From: Physcomitrium patens
Lineage: Eukaryota; Streptophyta; Bryopsida; Funariales; Funariaceae
Direction of reading: 5' to 3'
DNA: 64,000 nucleotides
NCBI RefSeq assembly: GCF_000002425.4
Contig: NC_037275.1
Span: 9,968,533 to 10,032,532 of the forward strand
The notes under the pieces were generated by a model, which saw only the letters and a program-made list of their open reading frames with translations, did no database searches and was not told the origin of the DNA. The number at the start of each line of letters is the position of its first letter. The first letter of the stretch is position 1. Made by a program: the position numbers and the translations under genes. Shown here in pieces: positions 12,640 to 23,732 of the stretch.

Positions 12640-13860
12640 ACAAAGAATAATAAGTACTTATAAATTAAACTTTGTGTGCCATTGTTTTATTTCAAACCAT
12701 TTTTCTAAAGAAAATTATCTCTTCTAATTTGGCAATAGAATTCTTTCAGTCTATATGACTCTTGGCTAGTCTCAGTAAATTCAATAGTCTACTTATCACT
12801 CAAATTAACATGCATATTATGTAAAATGCAACAAACAAAGATCTAATTCATAATTCTTTTCATACCATTTGTTTGATTGAGTTAGATACAGATTTCTTTG
12901 AGTAAAGTTCACTTATTTTTTAGGATTCCAATGTACTATTTATTTACAATCTCTAATTTAATTAAATAATAATTAAACTCCCTATTAATCAACCATTCTA
13001 TAGTTAGAGACTTGTAGTTAGGAATAACCATGTGGCTCATACCATAAGTTGAGTTTGCCAGCAAGTATTGCCTATAATCAAAGTACTTTTTGGAATTTTT
13101 ATATATCTCTATTTTTTTAAATATTTTTGTATCTTTATAAGATCTAGGCCAATTAGTGATTAGACTAATAATATAAAGATCAAGGTTACAAACAATCTAT
13201 GTATTCATAGAGTATTTCTTTTTCTTATTAAAAAATACATCTCCATTATTCTTAGGATACTGGCTTAAAAGAAATTGCATTATATTAACAAATCCAATGT
13301 AATGTTTAAAGCCAAGTGGGCTCAAAGATTGGCTAATATGAAGCTTTTGGGGAGTATTTGATTATCACAAATATAATTTTTCAAATCACAAAATGATTTC
13401 AATCACTTGGTTAGTATAGAGGCACATGATGCATTTGCCAATATTACAAGTCCATTTCAATCTTTTGATACTAGTTCCATTTCTATTTGAGCTAAGACGC
13501 TTCAATGCTAATGTCAATTGCCAAGTGATATTAGTTTGTAGATAATGATCATTCTTTTTAAAAACAAGATAGTTTTTGATGGCTGAAAGTACTCCTTAAA
13601 AGCTTACTCCCAACATTCTTGTTGTGTGACAAAACTTGGCATGAGGCTCATTTATAAAATAATTCAAAACCTAATTGCGTGATTTGGGTATAAGATTTTG
13701 AGCAAACACGAAGCAAGGACTATTATTTGTGTGGTGAATCAATTCAAGTTCTTCTATATAATTAAATTCAAAAAAAAAATCCTGAAATTTGCTATTAACT
13801 TATTGGTACTATTCTTTAAAGAATTCATTGAATTTCTCATCAATTGTGAAAGTCATCAAT
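12640..13860 (-). pseudogene. PIF/Harbinger (HARBI1-like) transposase relic
   Basis: The minus-strand frames, read from high to low coordinate, show GFKHYIGFVNIMQF, then QYPKNNGDVFFNKKKKYS, CNLDLYIISLITNWPRSY, KYFDYRQYLLANSTYG and finally MKRIMN-IFVCCILHNM with internal stops. This is the order and spacing of a DDE_Tnp_4 nuclease of the HARBI1/PIF class, which cuts and reinserts its element. The residue usually Asp in the first catalytic motif reads Asn (FVNIMQF). Stops and frame changes show it is dead. Terminal inverted repeats were not located with confidence. It borders the first gene island. Confidence 0.7.
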
Positions 13861-14892
13861 ATTTCTAAGTCTTGGAGGATTTGCTATTTTTTGGAGCACC
13901 AAGGAAGGCATGGTGGGGCTATGGTGTAGTATGGAATCAAAGAGAAAAGAAAGTTGAGGCAAACAATGTGGTTTTTGATATTCACCAGCACTTCTATTGA
14001 TATTTTGATTTCAAAATCACCAACCTTACAATGTAGGTGATTTGGTGAAATATCAAGTAATATTTCAAAATACCATGGGATACTTTGAAGAAATATCACC
14101 ATGGAAATATCACCCGAAAAGGCCATATTTGAAACCCCCTATTGGAGATGGCCACATGGCTAACTTCAAATGAAAATGACCCAGTTTACCAAGTACATCC
14201 GCAGGATGCCGTAGGAGAAGTGCATAAACCAGCACTGCCTTAACACAAAGCCAACACCCCCTTGGATAGGAAACCGTATTTGATCCTGCACAGTCAGAAC
14301 CATTCCCGTTCGCCAGGTTTTTGAAGCTCCCGATAGAAACATTCAACCCTAACTAGGTTACCCACGCCGACAGCTTTGCGTTTGCTCAACATACCTGAGG
14401 ATTTGGTCCATCTCGAACAAGTATGTTCTGCTCGACTTTAACATGTTATATTAGCAGAAATATGGCCTTGCTCTCATTTGCTGGAATTCGAGGTTGAACC
14501 ATTGCCCAAGAGCACCACTGCTATGTGCATGGAAGGAATGTAGTTACAGGAATTCAGAATTTTATACGCAAATGTTTGCAGATGTAAAGGAAAGGTGATT
14601 GTAACTCCAATTCTCTGGAAGTTATTTTCATGCCTGTTTTGTGTGCTAGCCAAAAGCATGTGTGTTGACAAGGAGAATATCAAATCGTGGAACGAATGCA
14701 AAGTGCGCATCTTCTCAGCATCTCACACCGAAGTTTAGAAATTTGTAACCTTACGTGAGAGCAACTGGCAGACCAATAAATTTCTAGATTTCGTACTTAA
14801 CCTTAATTTACTTCAACTATTTCTTCCCTGGGTTGCGCAGCAATCATTTTTAAAGATACTGTAGTGGTATTTTGGGTTAAGCAGTTTTTCAG
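13861..14892. other. Transition from repeats to gene island, no gene called
   Basis: Base composition rises from about 14100 onward. Several short open frames exist on both strands, but none shows a recognisable domain or consistent splice borders. The part below 14110 contains repeated GAAATATCAC segments and may be an edge of the Harbinger-like element. Confidence 0.4.
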
Positions 14893-15218
14893 CAGTTTTC
14901 ATCAATTTTGCAAAATTGATGGTTCCTGTCCACGACTCACTCCTCAAAGTAGATAGATCAATTCCTCATTTCTACACTCTCTTGAAAGATCTGCTCCCAA
15001 GTGTGATAAATTTGCAGTTTGAAGGAGCCAGTTTGCAGTGCATGCCCGCCGAGAAATGGATCCAGTCCATAGACGTTCAATTGCCAGGAGATAATGTACA
15101 AGTATCGTCAAACTGTGCAGGAAGTGCGACGCGCAGATTGGCGAGGGCACTGGATGTGGTAGATGGAATTGAAATGTTCGAATCGCCAATGTACATGTCA
15201 TATAAGTGGTTTACATAG
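14893..15218 (+). CDS. Possible orphan terminal exon, unknown protein
   Basis: A plus-strand frame runs open from a possible splice acceptor (GCAGTTTTTCAG at 14881-14892) to a TAG at 15216-15218. It gives about 107 residues that include FAKLMVPVHDSLLKVD, HFYTLLKDLLPSVINLQFEG, and CMPAEKWIQSIDVQLPGDN. It is GC-richer than the repeats and has no poly-residue bias, which argues for real or recently lost coding sequence. I could not find matching upstream exons and do not recognise the family. It may be a leftover last exon of a lost gene or chance. The minus-strand frames over the same bases look less protein-like. Confidence 0.25.
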
Positions 15219-15859
15219 CCGAACAGAATAATAGAGGATATGTAGCAGCAGCGTTCATCAGTGCCTGTCACCTACATTGCATAAGCGTGCACGGTACAAA
15301 GTGATACTCGGAGTGTGTAATAAGGAATAACAGGTTCAAGGCTGCTGAAAAGATATGATACCCCACCGACGCAACGCTAAACCCTAACTGGGGTTTCTCC
15401 ATTGTTGCACAAAAGCAGCTGCGTATGCACGTTAAACAGCATTCAAAACCATTCTTAATATTATTACCTCAATTCAAGGTGACCATTTCAATCGGTTAGG
15501 CAACACAATTGTATGACCGAAGGTACAACAGTGTCTGTCGCTGGAGTGCAGGCTTTATATTAAGCATGGTACAAAATCATACCCAGGAGTTGATTATCCT
15601 AAGCGAGAGCAATAAAAAGTAGTGATAAGAACGATTCCATGCATTTACAAAATTGCATACGAACCAGAAGGAAGCGCGAGCAGGACTCCTCAAGATGACA
15701 GAATTGACAGCTCCACGTTCAACGCTGTCGCCTAAGTTGACTAAGTGCACAATCCAGAAGACTGTCTGGTGCTGTTATCAATACCACTGAAATCTATTCT
15801 ATGAGACCACTAAGAAAAACTATCTTGCCTAACGAGAATAGTCATACCGGAAGACAAGA
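15219..15859. other. 3' flank of the plastid-protein gene
   Basis: Non-coding on both strands as far as I can see. It lies downstream of the minus-strand gene ending at 15860 and should hold its 3' untranslated region. Confidence 0.4.
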
Positions 15860-16636
15860 TTACACGCTGTACAACTGGTTAATCTCATTCTTCATCTCCT
15901 CCTCCTTTTCACGGCCGTAGACATCAATGCTCATGTCCTGCTTAATGTTATCCGAGTCATTCACAACCACCTCAGCGTTAAGCACACGCTTGTCCTCAAT
16001 ACTGAAATTGTAGTCCGACTTCACGCCATCCCTCGGCACAATGTGCAACAAATTGTTCTGAGGGTGGTCGCGCTTCCACGTCCGCGAGGCACACTTAGCA
16101 CGGAAATCAAACTCATCGCCAAACACGCCGCCCTGCATCTCCGCAGGCAACAACTCCACCTTCTCCTGCAGGGCCACGCCGAGATTCGTGGCCGTAACAC
16201 ACTTGTAGCACGTCACGCCACCGTTCTCCATACACTCCAGCGTCCCGGCGGTGACGGGCTCCACTACGAAGACATCCTTCAGCTTGCCGTTCTCGTCTTT
16301 CCGGAAGCAATGCGCCAGCCCCAGCACGATGTAATCGTCGTCGCTCCAGTCGGGGTCTTGACCGTGGGGGCTTTCGGAGGCCCTGGTCACGAGGATCACA
16401 CTCCTCCGCTGCGGCTCTCTCCTTTCCCAGCTCCTGTTCGCCGCGACCTTCACTCCTTGCCCAACAAACGCCGAAACATTCTTCACGAAAACCTGCACTC
16501 CGCTCGACGTCGCTCCCTTGTCCACTCTGGAGTGTGCTACCACGTCCAACGCCGCTCCGGCACTTGAAATCCTCGCGGTTGCAGCCATGGCAGCCATCGT
16601 TGGAAAGGCAATTCCACGAGGAATTAGACAACGCAA
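15860..16636 (-). CDS. Uncharacterised, probably plastid-targeted protein
   Basis: Uninterrupted frame of 258 residues in a single exon. The first 60 or so residues are rich in Ala, Ser and Arg and poor in acidic residues, like a chloroplast transit peptide. A second Met (MAAMAATARISS, at 16597) could be the true start. After an acidic linker (DPDWSDDD, about residues 95-102) comes a compact domain with IVLGLAHCFRKDENGKLKDV, VEPVTAGTLECMENGG and VTCYKCVTATNLGVALQ, then a charged C-terminus. Cys residues in ECMENGGVTCYKC could bind metal or form disulfides, but this is a guess. The GC content is far above the surroundings and there are no frame breaks, so it should be functional. I do not recognise the family. 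The 3' end faces the possible orphan exon, and its promoter side faces the signal peptidase gene. Confidence 0.85.
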   Translation of the reverse strand: MRCLIPRGIAFPTMAAMAATARISSAGAALDVVAHSRVDKGATSSGVQVFVKNVSAFVGQGVKVAANRSWERREPQRRSVILVTRASESPHGQDPDWSDDDYIVLGLAHCFRKDENGKLKDVFVVEPVTAGTLECMENGGVTCYKCVTATNLGVALQEKVELLPAEMQGGVFGDEFDFRAKCASRTWKRDHPQNNLLHIVPRDGVKSDYNFSIEDKRVLNAEVVVNDSDNIKQDMSIDVYGREKEEEMKNEINQLYSV

Positions 16637-16783
16637 GCGAGGGATTCTCCAACAGATCGGCAGAAGAAGAAGAGGGGGATTTACTTACAGCAATCGAACG
16701 AGGGCGTGTTTTGTGATCGGAGATGGAAATCCGGAAAGAGGATAGGAAGAGGATAAGAGGGTTGCAACCGCGTGGTGAACCGC

Positions 16784-16791
16784 GCGGGAAA
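16784..16791 (-). promoter_or_regulatory. E2F-type site upstream of the plastid-protein gene
   Basis: The minus strand reads TTTCCCGC, the plant E2F consensus, inside ATTTCCCGCGCGG about 150 bp upstream of the ATG at 16636. Position and exact match are seen. Binding is inferred. Confidence 0.35.
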
Positions 16792-16799
16792 TGGTGCGT

Positions 16800-17689
16800 G
16801 CATTACCTGGACTGCGCTTCGGACCGTGCTTGAAACTGCGCGTGGAGCTTTCGAAGATATTATCTCTTTGCTTTTTCTACTTTACTTAGATTTTTTATAT
16901 ATTGCTCTTCTTTTGTTTCGTTTTTCGTGTGTTTGTTTGTGGGTGGTCTTTTGACATGAAATTTTTTTTTACGTCAACCAATCATGTGATTGGAATATTC
17001 ACACAAACCATTTGTTTACATAGATGTGCGCATATACATATATATATATATATATATACATACCAAATATTTAAAGATTGAACATTATATTATTTCATTT
17101 GATGAACAATTACTATTTGAATGATTTATAACTTCGGCATTTCAACTGATTAAATTTGAGAAAGTACCATAACATATAATTCCTTGTTCTGTAGTTTTTT
17201 CCGTTCTTAAATACGGAGATTCATGTTGCATTTGATAATGAATTCAAATTTAAAAACTAATCTCATGCAAAATGGTATGGGAATAATTTCATATCACAAA
17301 TGAAACAGTTTTAAATTGTTCATATTGATATGGAAAAATTGCTAAAAGCATCTCTTAGTATATCACCAGTCTTTACCAATAGCAATGTTAGTAGAAAAAC
17401 AATGCACTCTACATTTTGTGAAATAAACAACCAAAATTTCAAACTTTCTAAAGCTATCATACCAAGTTTTATTAAACCGTCTCAACCTTGATATATCATT
17501 AAAACATAAGTATGATATTTAACATTGTCAGATTTATCTTCGAGACACATTTTGATTGTACTTACATGGTCTTGTAGAACCCCCCAATTAACCTACTCAA
17601 ACCACTTTGTTAACCCAGAATATCACACAGATGTTACACGTATATATAAAAGTATACATCCATATAATCATAATCAAACAAAAATATGA
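16800..17689. other. Intergenic, AT-rich with a TA microsatellite
   Basis: No gene seen. A (TA)n run lies at about 17037-17057. The stretch separates the promoter of the plastid-protein gene from the 3' region of the signal peptidase gene. Confidence 0.5.
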
Positions 17690-17760
17690 CAAATGCCTGT
17701 AAAGGCAAGGGATCGAACTGCAGGACCATTCACCTTGTACGAGGCCATTAAAATACATCA
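17690..17760 (-). repeat. tRNA-derived, SINE-like remnant
   Basis: On the minus strand the segment reads GGTGAATGGTCCTGCAG followed by TTCGATCCC, close to a RNA polymerase III B box (GGTTCGANNCC). No cloverleaf folds, so it is not a tRNA gene. It may be a SINE fragment. Confidence 0.25.
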
Positions 17761-18257
17761 GAAATTTAGAAAAAATTTAGAAACTTTTTGAAGTTTACTA
17801 AGAGTAATAATGATGAAAGAATATGTTCAACGTTGCAACCACATGGTATAATTCATAGAAAATACAGATTCTAAAACACGATAGAAAAATACATGACAAG
17901 GGAGCTGACAATGGTCACCACAGTTCGATATAAATAAAATGCAAACGCTGGATTCTACAAAGAGGACGCTGCTATGCGTGGTTCCATCACAGACTTGAGT
18001 TTCCATGAATGCACAGATTGTTGCCCTTCCACACACATCTGGTAATTTGATTTCCAAAAAACGAGAAAAAATTGTTGCTATTGAGTCGACACTCTGGCTG
18101 ATTGACCAGCCCATTGCTTCCATGGGAAAACAAAATAATTTACAAAATCTTGCTACACGTGCTTCAAGGATGGTTGGACGAAAGAGAAAAAATTCTTCGT
18201 TCGCAAACCTAATATGACAGGGTTACCGAACCTGATTGCACTAATCCTACGAAAGAC
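17761..18257. other. 3' flank of the signal peptidase gene
   Basis: Open frames here (minus 17827-18123, plus 18005-18217) overlap and look like chance. The stretch probably includes the 3' untranslated region of the minus-strand gene ending at 18258. Confidence 0.4.
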
Positions 18258-20619
18258 TTACGATGGTCTCATTGCACTTTGAGCCTGAAGCAGTGGGAGA
18301 ACAGGCGTCAAGCGAACACCAGGAGCCTCTGGCTCCAACACCGTGCTGCCGAGCCGGGTGGGTGGCCAGTAACGTACCACGGACCGTCCTAAAATGCTCT
18401 TCACAGGAAGTGGCCCCCTGCCAACAAAGCAGTTTCTCATGATTAGTAGACCTCCAGTCATCACAATATCAGACCTAATCTCGACATGCATTATTATCCC
18501 ATGCAGCAAAGAAAATGTAGAAGAGTATGTCACCTACTCACCATAAAACTCTATAAATCGAATCAGAAGCACATGAAATAAGATGAGAAAGTATCTCAAT
18601 CTAAAAGGCCTGTGTTTGTAGAAAGCCCAACTTAAAATAGGTCGGGTTCTTCAGAAACAATGTCGAAGTGTGAGGGGAAGACAACCTACCAGATATGCGA
18701 GTCGTAGCTATTGTTACGATTGTCCCCCATGACAAACACAAAACCTTCGGGAACATACTGCACAAGGAAGAAGGGGGGATATGATTATGAAGAAATTGTG
18801 CACGGAACCACGACAGAATGAATGAATTCAAATGCCTACAAGAGCTTCAAAAAGTAATAAGTTGTAAGCAGGTAAGAGGGATATGTACAGTGGCTTTCAT
18901 GTCGTATATGGGCGGCTCAGCAATGAACGGCTCATTCTTTGGCTGCTTGTTGACGAAGACTTGGCCATTATGAACCTGATCATTGAAAAATGATATCAGA
19001 AACCCTCCAGCCATCGAAGTCTATGACGACACTCACATGATGAATATATGACGTCACTCACTTAACAGTGCTTAATGCTCGAACCCAAAAAAGGTACCCC
19101 CTTTGACAGACTTCCTGCAGGGTTTGAATCGATGGTGACACACTTGCTGCGAGCAGACAGATTGTGACAAAGCGATTCGAATAGGGTGGAAACGGTTACA
19201 GCTTCGTCATTCACATACCTCAACGACATCTCCAGCTTTAGCGATTATACGCTTGATGAAGACCTCTCCTGCACTGTAACCCTTGGCCTGCACAAAAAGA
19301 ATGGTGAATGAACAGCTGCAAAACACCAGCCCCTGAAACAGAAGTCACAATTCTGACATAGACAATCCTGGTCTACCCGCAATCGTGATGCTCTTCGGTC
19401 GTAGGTGCTGATATAAGCAAATTCAGGGGGTGAAAGCTCACTTGTAAACTTTCCGGCGCCTTAAAAATGACGATGTCATTCACGCTGGGCTGTTTAAAGT
19501 AATACGACACCTGCACAACTAGCCATTCTCTTCACAAGTTAGAGTCAAAGAGTCTGCAACTGTACCTATGGTAAAAACCCTAAATAAACATTGCTGCTCC
19601 CTCACCATAGACACGATCTGGATGTTACTCAAACCCCTTAACCTCGTAGCTGCACTTAATTACCATATAGTGCAAATGAAGAACACTCTGAGCCAAACAT
19701 GCTAATGAGACAACTGAAAACGCTATCTCCGAAGCAGAGGGGGTTTCAAATTTTCACAGAATTGGCACTGGGTTTAGGTGAATCAATTCATAACAATTCC
19801 AGTCGGCTCCACAAATCACTCTGTAACACACAACTATCTGCGTGGAAGCTGGTGGTATATGTTTACATAACAGAAGCCTCATCGACCTAATTGGAATCCG
19901 CCATATCTGCTGTTAAGTCACCTTAGAAGAGTACCAGGTGCTGGACTCCTCAGGAAGTTTATATTAAGCTCAATTAGTGATTGCGCTCGTAATCACATTA
20001 CAAATTTGATAGGGTGTAAGCAATCTCTGGGATTCTGGGAAGACGACAGACCCGGTTGGAGTAATTCTTTTGTTGCTACAAAAGATGAAGAATTAACAAC
20101 AGGCAGGGAAACAGCAAGAACCTTTTCAGCAACAATCCGGTCACCGACTTCGAATGTTGGGTACATGGAAAGAGAGGGAATGAATCTAGGCTCCGCAATG
20201 AACCACCTAAACAGCAACGAGAACGCAAATGCGGCCAAGATGGTCTTCCCGTCATCGGACGAAATGGCAGCCCAATCAGGCAACCAGCTCGGCTTCTTCA
20301 GCTCCGCCTCTTCGGCATCCACAGCATCCTCCTCACTCGGACTCTCCTTAATGGCAGGCGCAGCCAGGGGCTCTCCCTCCCTGCCATTTCTATCCCTCTC
20401 AGACCTTGCCACCAATGCCTCATAACGCCTCTGCTGCTCACTTCTCGACCAACACCTCACCGCAATCTTCAGAGTCTGCCCCACAAACGGATTTCTCAGC
20501 GCAGGGCCTCGGCAACATAGCTGCCCACTCCCAACTGACGCCGCGGCCTTGAACTGGGCGTCTACATCTATCGCGAATCCCACTACCGAGATCCTGCCAG
20601 CTCCAACTATCATGGCCAT
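18258..20619 (-). CDS. Plastid type I signal peptidase (thylakoidal processing peptidase)
   Basis: Six exons on the minus strand: 20122-20619, 19442-19510, 19219-19287, 18889-18975, 18690-18757 and 18258-18417. All have GT-AG borders and the frame closes to 316 residues, usual for plant thylakoidal processing peptidase/Plsp1 proteins. The N-terminus is a long transit-like region with an acidic linker (about 90-107). One membrane anchor ([18 protein letters not shown], 126-143) precedes PSLSMYPT, whose Ser151 is the catalytic serine. The general base Lys201 lies in [34 protein letters not shown] (250-266) is signal peptidase box E. The enzyme removes thylakoid-transfer peptides from lumen proteins and acts at the thylakoid and envelope membranes. 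The exon 1 donor is GAAAAG/GTTCTT, and reading through it gives a false 208-residue frame. The gene looks intact. Which of the paralogues (Plsp1, Plsp2A or 2B) it matches cannot be told here. Confidence 0.95.
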
Positions 20620-20778
20620 TGTGTTACTACGACGAAGATTGTGCAGTGCGGCGACGATGCTGGCGCGAATTCGCGATGCGCGAGGTCAGCCACGAGCAGC
20701 AACACCAACACCAACAAACACCGTCATCGTCTTCTAAGGCAAACCTTCACAAATGGCTTCAAGGGGTGAGGAACGGGC

Positions 20779-20804
20779 TGGGCTGGGCTAGGCCGGGCCG
20801 GGCC
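20779..20804 (+). promoter_or_regulatory. Site II-like (TGGGCT) cluster upstream of the peptidase gene
   Basis: Two overlapping TGGGCT motifs (20779-20784 and 20784-20789) followed by GGCCGGGCCGGGCC lie 160-185 bp upstream of the ATG. TGGGCY site II elements are known TCP-factor sites in plant promoters, often of genes for organelle proteins and growth. Presence is seen, function is inferred. Confidence 0.4.
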
Positions 20805-20879
20805 TTATCGCAATCGAAGGCCACGACAACGCCTATGCCCGTGTCCATGTCAGTGTGAACGGAGGCATTATTTTGATTC

Positions 20880-21109
20880 CGACACCCACCACTTTCACTC
20901 CAGATAACCAACATATTACTCCCAATTATTTATATTCATGTGTGGTTTGGTTTGGTTTTTTATTTTAAAATTAATGTATTATAAATATATCTTCTAATTT
21001 TTTCATTTGATTCATTACACATTTCATAATGCCTTCTATTCTTTTGGATTACTAATTAAGTGGATATATATATATATATATATTTATTTATATTTGTTCT
21101 ATAAAATAG
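20880..21109. other. AT-rich edge of gene island with TA microsatellite
   Basis: No gene. A (TA)n run lies at about 21064-21083. Composition drops sharply from the GC-rich promoter region. Confidence 0.45.
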
Positions 21110-21643
21110 CTTGGATATAAGATAAAGAGGAAAAAATGCATTTTAATTGGATATTGAGAAAGAAACTCTAAGAATTCAAGGAGTTGTGAAATTCTCTAAC
21201 AAACAAGTAATTGAAGCCTTAAAGATTTTTTAATAATAGTTCTTTTCTAAAAAACTATCTATTGTAAAGGGTACATTCTCTCTCTCTTTTGAATATGCAA
21301 TTGTGCAAAGTTTTTGCCCCATCCTTACTCTCTTTTTCATTCTCTCTAGCTAAATTGTCAATTGTCTTTATTTCTCTTTTTCTTCATTCCATCTCAAGTT
21401 CTACTTTGTCTTTTTAATTAATATCTTTTTGTGGAGGAGCTTCTTTGTTGTCCTTGCTAATCCTATAATTGCTACATTTATAGGTTGTGACTTTAATAGG
21501 TTAGACAATTATCCATAAGATGTTCTTTTTCATGTACCAAGAGTCAATTCTTTGACCATTAGCAACTTACCTAAGATAATATTCTTTACAAGATAATTTA
21601 TTTATTTTTAATTTTACTTATTTATTTTAATACTTCTACTTTA

Positions 21644-23278
21644 CTATTGGTCAAAGGTTGTCAATCCTAATGTCTTTATCAACATATGATGTCTATCTTT
21701 TATTAATACTTTTGTCAATAAATTAGCAAGCATGTCCTTTGTTGTACAATACTTTATATCAATTACTCTCATTTTAATCTTCTCTCTTATGAAGTGATGT
21801 TTAATGTCAAAATCTTTAGTCCTTGAATGATGTTTTGGATTCTTTGTAAATACAAGATATCTTAGAATGTCACATTCCATTAGAGTTGCTTCTGGTTGCA
21901 CTACTCTAATATCTTCCAAAAGTTGTCTTAGTGATATTGCCTCCATTGTACCATGGCTTATTGTCATATAATCCACTTCTATTATTGACCTTCTAATTGT
22001 TGGTTGTTTCTTGCAATTTTATGAAATAGCTCCTAGTCCAAAAAAAATTATATACTTTCTTATTAACCTTCTATTATTTGCATCTCTAGCCCAATATGCA
22101 TCACAATAATCATACAAAGTAATGTTATCACCTCTTAGGCACAATTTGAAGTGCAAAATACCTTTTAAGTACTTTATGATCCTTTTGATGGTTGCCTAAT
22201 GGATTATTCTAGTCTTTGACATGTGTTGGCTTACAATACTCACTGCATATGAAAAATCCACCCTTATGCTAGCTATTACATATATAAGTGAGCCTACTGC
22301 TATTTTGTATAGAACATCTTGCATTAAACCTTCAACTTCAGCAAAATTTTCATCCTTGAACTTCATCAACTTCAAATTAGCTTTCAAAGGTGTTCTAATA
22401 GGTTTATATTCTTCTATATTGAATCGTTTCAATACTTCTTTAATGTACTTATTTTGACTCATTGTAATTGTATTTTTAACATGATAACTCTAAAATTGTA
22501 CTCCTAAATAATAGTAAAGTTCTTCCAAATCATTCATTTCATACTTATTTACTAACTTTACCTTTAACTAATCTATCATCTTCAAGGTATTGATTAAGAT
22601 GATTAAATCATCAATATATAAGATAATAATCTATATGAACTCATTTGATTATATTAAATATATGGAAAGATTAGCTTCACTTCTTATGAACCTTTCATTC
22701 ACAAAGAATTTGTCAATACATTAATACAATGCCTTTAGTAATTGCTTGAGTCCATATAATGATTCTTTCAACTTACAAATAAGATGTTATTTGCCTTCTT
22801 CAATAAATCCTTGAGGTTGATCTATATAAATGTTTTTTTTCAAATTTTTATTCAAGAAAGTTGTTATTACATTTATTTGATGTATCTCCAAATTCATTGT
22901 TGCATCAATTGTTACAATGGTTCTAATAGTAGTGAATTTGTCCACAAAAGCAAATGTCTCTTGAAAATCAACATCAACAACTTGTTAGTACTTTTTTCCA
23001 ACCAATCTAGTTTTATATCTCATAACATTCCTTATTGTATCTTTTTTGGTTCTAAATACATATACATAATCAATTGAAGATTGATTTGGTGACAGTTGAG
23101 TTAATTCTCATAGTCCACTATCTATGAGTAATTTGTACTCTTCTTCCATAGCATTATCTTATTTCATAATATCTATAGATTTCATTACATCATACAAACT
23201 CAATGGATTAATAAAGAGTGCAACATTGACATGTTCTTCTCTTACTTGAGAAAAGATGTGGTTCTTCTATCATTCATC
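21644..23278 (-). pseudogene. Copia reverse transcriptase and RNase H relic
   Basis: Minus-strand frames read, in order, EEEYKLLIDSGL, VDVDFQETFAFVDKFTTIR, LYIDDLIILINTL (YVDD-type catalytic box), MSQNKYIKEVLKRFNIEEYK, AVGSLIYVIASIRVDFSYAV and, at 21644-21976, ISHGTMEAISLRQLLEDI and NPKHHSRTKDFDIKHHFI. These are the RVT_2 and copia RNase H blocks. Several stops and frame changes are present. The reading frame ends TTFDQ just before the 3' LTR. Confidence 0.85.
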
Positions 23279-23732
23279 AAGTTTGAAATAGAAAACGATT
23301 ATCTCTAAGATCTACGATCCTTTTAATCTATAGCAATATAAATCTTGTTACAATATAGGACATTGTAGACCAAAATAAAATTAAATAGAATTAAATAGAA
23401 TGTAACATGAAAGATAAAATAGAACAAAAGATAATAGGATAAAATTTTAAAAAAAAAAGTAAAAAATCAAACTTTACTAAGAGAAAGGAATTAAAATCAT
23501 ATTTGATCAAATATCCAAATAATCTTGATTAATCCTATTTATACTTTGTTTAATCATCTTAGAATTTTTTAGAATATTTTTAATAGTGGGCTTTATCTAA
23601 ATAACTACCTTAAATTATTTTTAGAATGTTCTATGGTAGATCTCATATAGACTATTAATCTAGCTTTAATTTTAAAAACTTCTAAAAAATTCTAAAAACT
23701 TTTTAAATATGGCTCGAACTACATATTTCTAT

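Noticed and set aside
16043..16567. 174-residue plus-strand frame over the plastid-protein gene
   Set aside because: It is the opposite strand of a well-composed coding frame and is rich in His, Arg and Leu as expected of a shadow.
16113..16652. 179-residue minus-strand frame overlapping the plastid-protein gene
   Set aside because: Same strand but shifted frame, with composition dominated by Arg, Glu and Gly. The 258-residue frame has the transit peptide and domain-like pattern.
17690..17760. tRNA gene
   Set aside because: The TTCGATC loop-like motif has no pairing stems and the rest of the cloverleaf is missing.
19699..19890. Small frame in the peptidase intron 1
   Set aside because: Lies within an intron with confirmed borders and has no recognisable features.
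20006..20425. 139-residue plus-strand frame over signal peptidase exon 1
   Set aside because: Shadow of the peptidase exon, with low-complexity Ser and Ala runs.
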